A stretch of DNA of 64,000 nucleotides from G020344215 sp039586575 (GTDB lineage Bacteria; Gemmatimonadota; Gemmatimonadetes; Palauibacterales; KS3-K002): assembly GCA_039586575.1 (NCBI GenBank), contig JBDHKD010000008.1:56287-120286 (forward strand). The letters run 5' to 3'. The notes beneath the pieces were generated by a model. The model saw nothing but the letters and a program-made list of their open reading frames with translations. It made no database searches and was not told the origin of the DNA. Of this stretch, positions 63,625 to 64,000 are shown one piece after another. Position numbers and translations under genes: made by a program. Within the stretch, counting starts at the first letter, position 1. Every line of letters starts with the position of its first letter.

Positions 63625-64000
63625 CTATTCCTGCGCCGGCGCCGTAACACGCTCGTACCTCGGGCCCCCGAGCCTCAGCGCCCGTACCCGCCCGTCGTCA
63701 TCGAACTCGAAGGCCAGAGATTCGGGGTACGCCTGCGACCCATCATGGAACACGATCCTAAAGTTCTCGCCCTGCACGTGCTCGACCGGCCAGCTGAACC
63801 GCTCGGAGAGCCGTAGTACGAGACCGCCGCTCCCTCCTACGATCTCGACCTGACCGTAGGCACGGTGCGTGTAGCTGCCCACACAGCTCTCGAGCGGGAA
63901 AGGCGGTACGGTGACCCGAGCACGCTCCGCGGCGAGCCTCTCTTCCTGTGCCTGCTGCTGCGCCTCCCAATACCGGAAGCCGGCCAGGATGACAGCGCTC
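63625..64000 (-). CDS. Serine hydrolase (beta-lactamase-like), C-terminal DUF3471 domain, partial
   Basis: The minus-strand frame is open from the right edge of the window to the stop at 63625, so only about the last 124 residues are seen; the nominal ATG at 63882 is internal. The visible part has a helix (ERLAAERARVTVPP), then CVGSYTHRAYGQVEIVGGSG and LVLRLSERFSWPVEHVQGEN, ending in FEFDDDGRVRALRL. This pattern of short strands (YxGxY...YGxVEV...GGLVLR...LEH) is that of the DUF3471 domain which follows class C beta-lactamase/penicillin-binding-protein-like serine hydrolases. The catalytic domain would lie beyond 64000. Confidence 0.72.
   Translation of the reverse strand, partial: SAVILAGFRYWEAQQQAQEERLAAERARVTVPPFPLESCVGSYTHRAYGQVEIVGGSGGLVLRLSERFSWPVEHVQGENFRIVFHDGSQAYPESLAFEFDDDGRVRALRLGGPRYERVTAPAQE

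Overview
The window is high-GC bacterial DNA, dense in genes on both strands. It most resembles a Gemmatimonadota-type (or closely related Acidobacteriota-like) genome. This is an inference from gene content: five large orphan MacB/FtsX-type permeases of the ADOP class (two coupled to PadR regulators), a six-bladed beta-propeller lipoprotein whose mature start reads RDSAGVQILE, a DUF5916 outer-membrane protein, PD40 propellers, a DUF885 peptidase-like protein and many exported enzymes. No rRNA, tRNA, CRISPR array or insertion sequence was recognised.

Region 1 (1-8.6 kb) is a respiratory cluster. It holds a diheme cytochrome c cut by the window edge, a membrane-anchored pentaheme cytochrome, a Tat-exported molybdopterin-oxidoreductase-like subunit, a four-cluster ferredoxin subunit, an NrfD-type quinol-interacting membrane protein, two tetraheme cytochromes built from eight copies of one heme domain, and a small membrane protein. 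Subunit order resembles Qrc / alternative complex III quinol:cytochrome oxidoreductases, with an unusual multiheme output module.

Region 2 (8.8-24.6 kb) has an ADOP permease, MgtE, a Pit phosphate transporter with its DUF47 partner, a membrane Ser/Thr kinase broken by a perfect 14-bp tandem duplication, an NTF2-like secreted protein, a propeller lipoprotein, a second ADOP behind a sigma-54-type promoter with upstream dyads, an alpha/beta hydrolase, and a DUF5916 gene carrying an internal deletion/frameshift.

Region 3 (24.6-46.8 kb) has a DinB-MarR divergent pair with two long operators, a D-aminopeptidase, a zinc-ribbon protein, a DUF885 protein, a secreted protein with winged-helix-like sequence and lower GC, two padR-ADOP pairs, an ECF sigma/anti-sigma/TonB-receptor/outer-membrane-protein locus with two matching promoter-like sites, an ankyrin-PD40 fusion and a fifth ADOP.

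Region 4 (46.8-64 kb) has a minus-strand group of exported enzymes (lipoprotein amidohydrolase, Tat alanine racemase, cysteine hydrolase), a decayed PD40 gene, an enoyl-CoA hydratase/isomerase, an RRM protein, an 8.8-kb cyclic beta-1,2-glucan synthase gene, a convergent GT1 glycosyltransferase, and the C-terminus of a serine hydrolase at the right edge.

Overall the window pairs one energy-conserving electron-transfer complex with cell-envelope functions (efflux-like permeases, periplasmic glucan synthesis, periplasmic peptide and amino-acid enzymes, outer-membrane receptors) under local regulators (PadR, MarR, ECF sigma, probably sigma-54).
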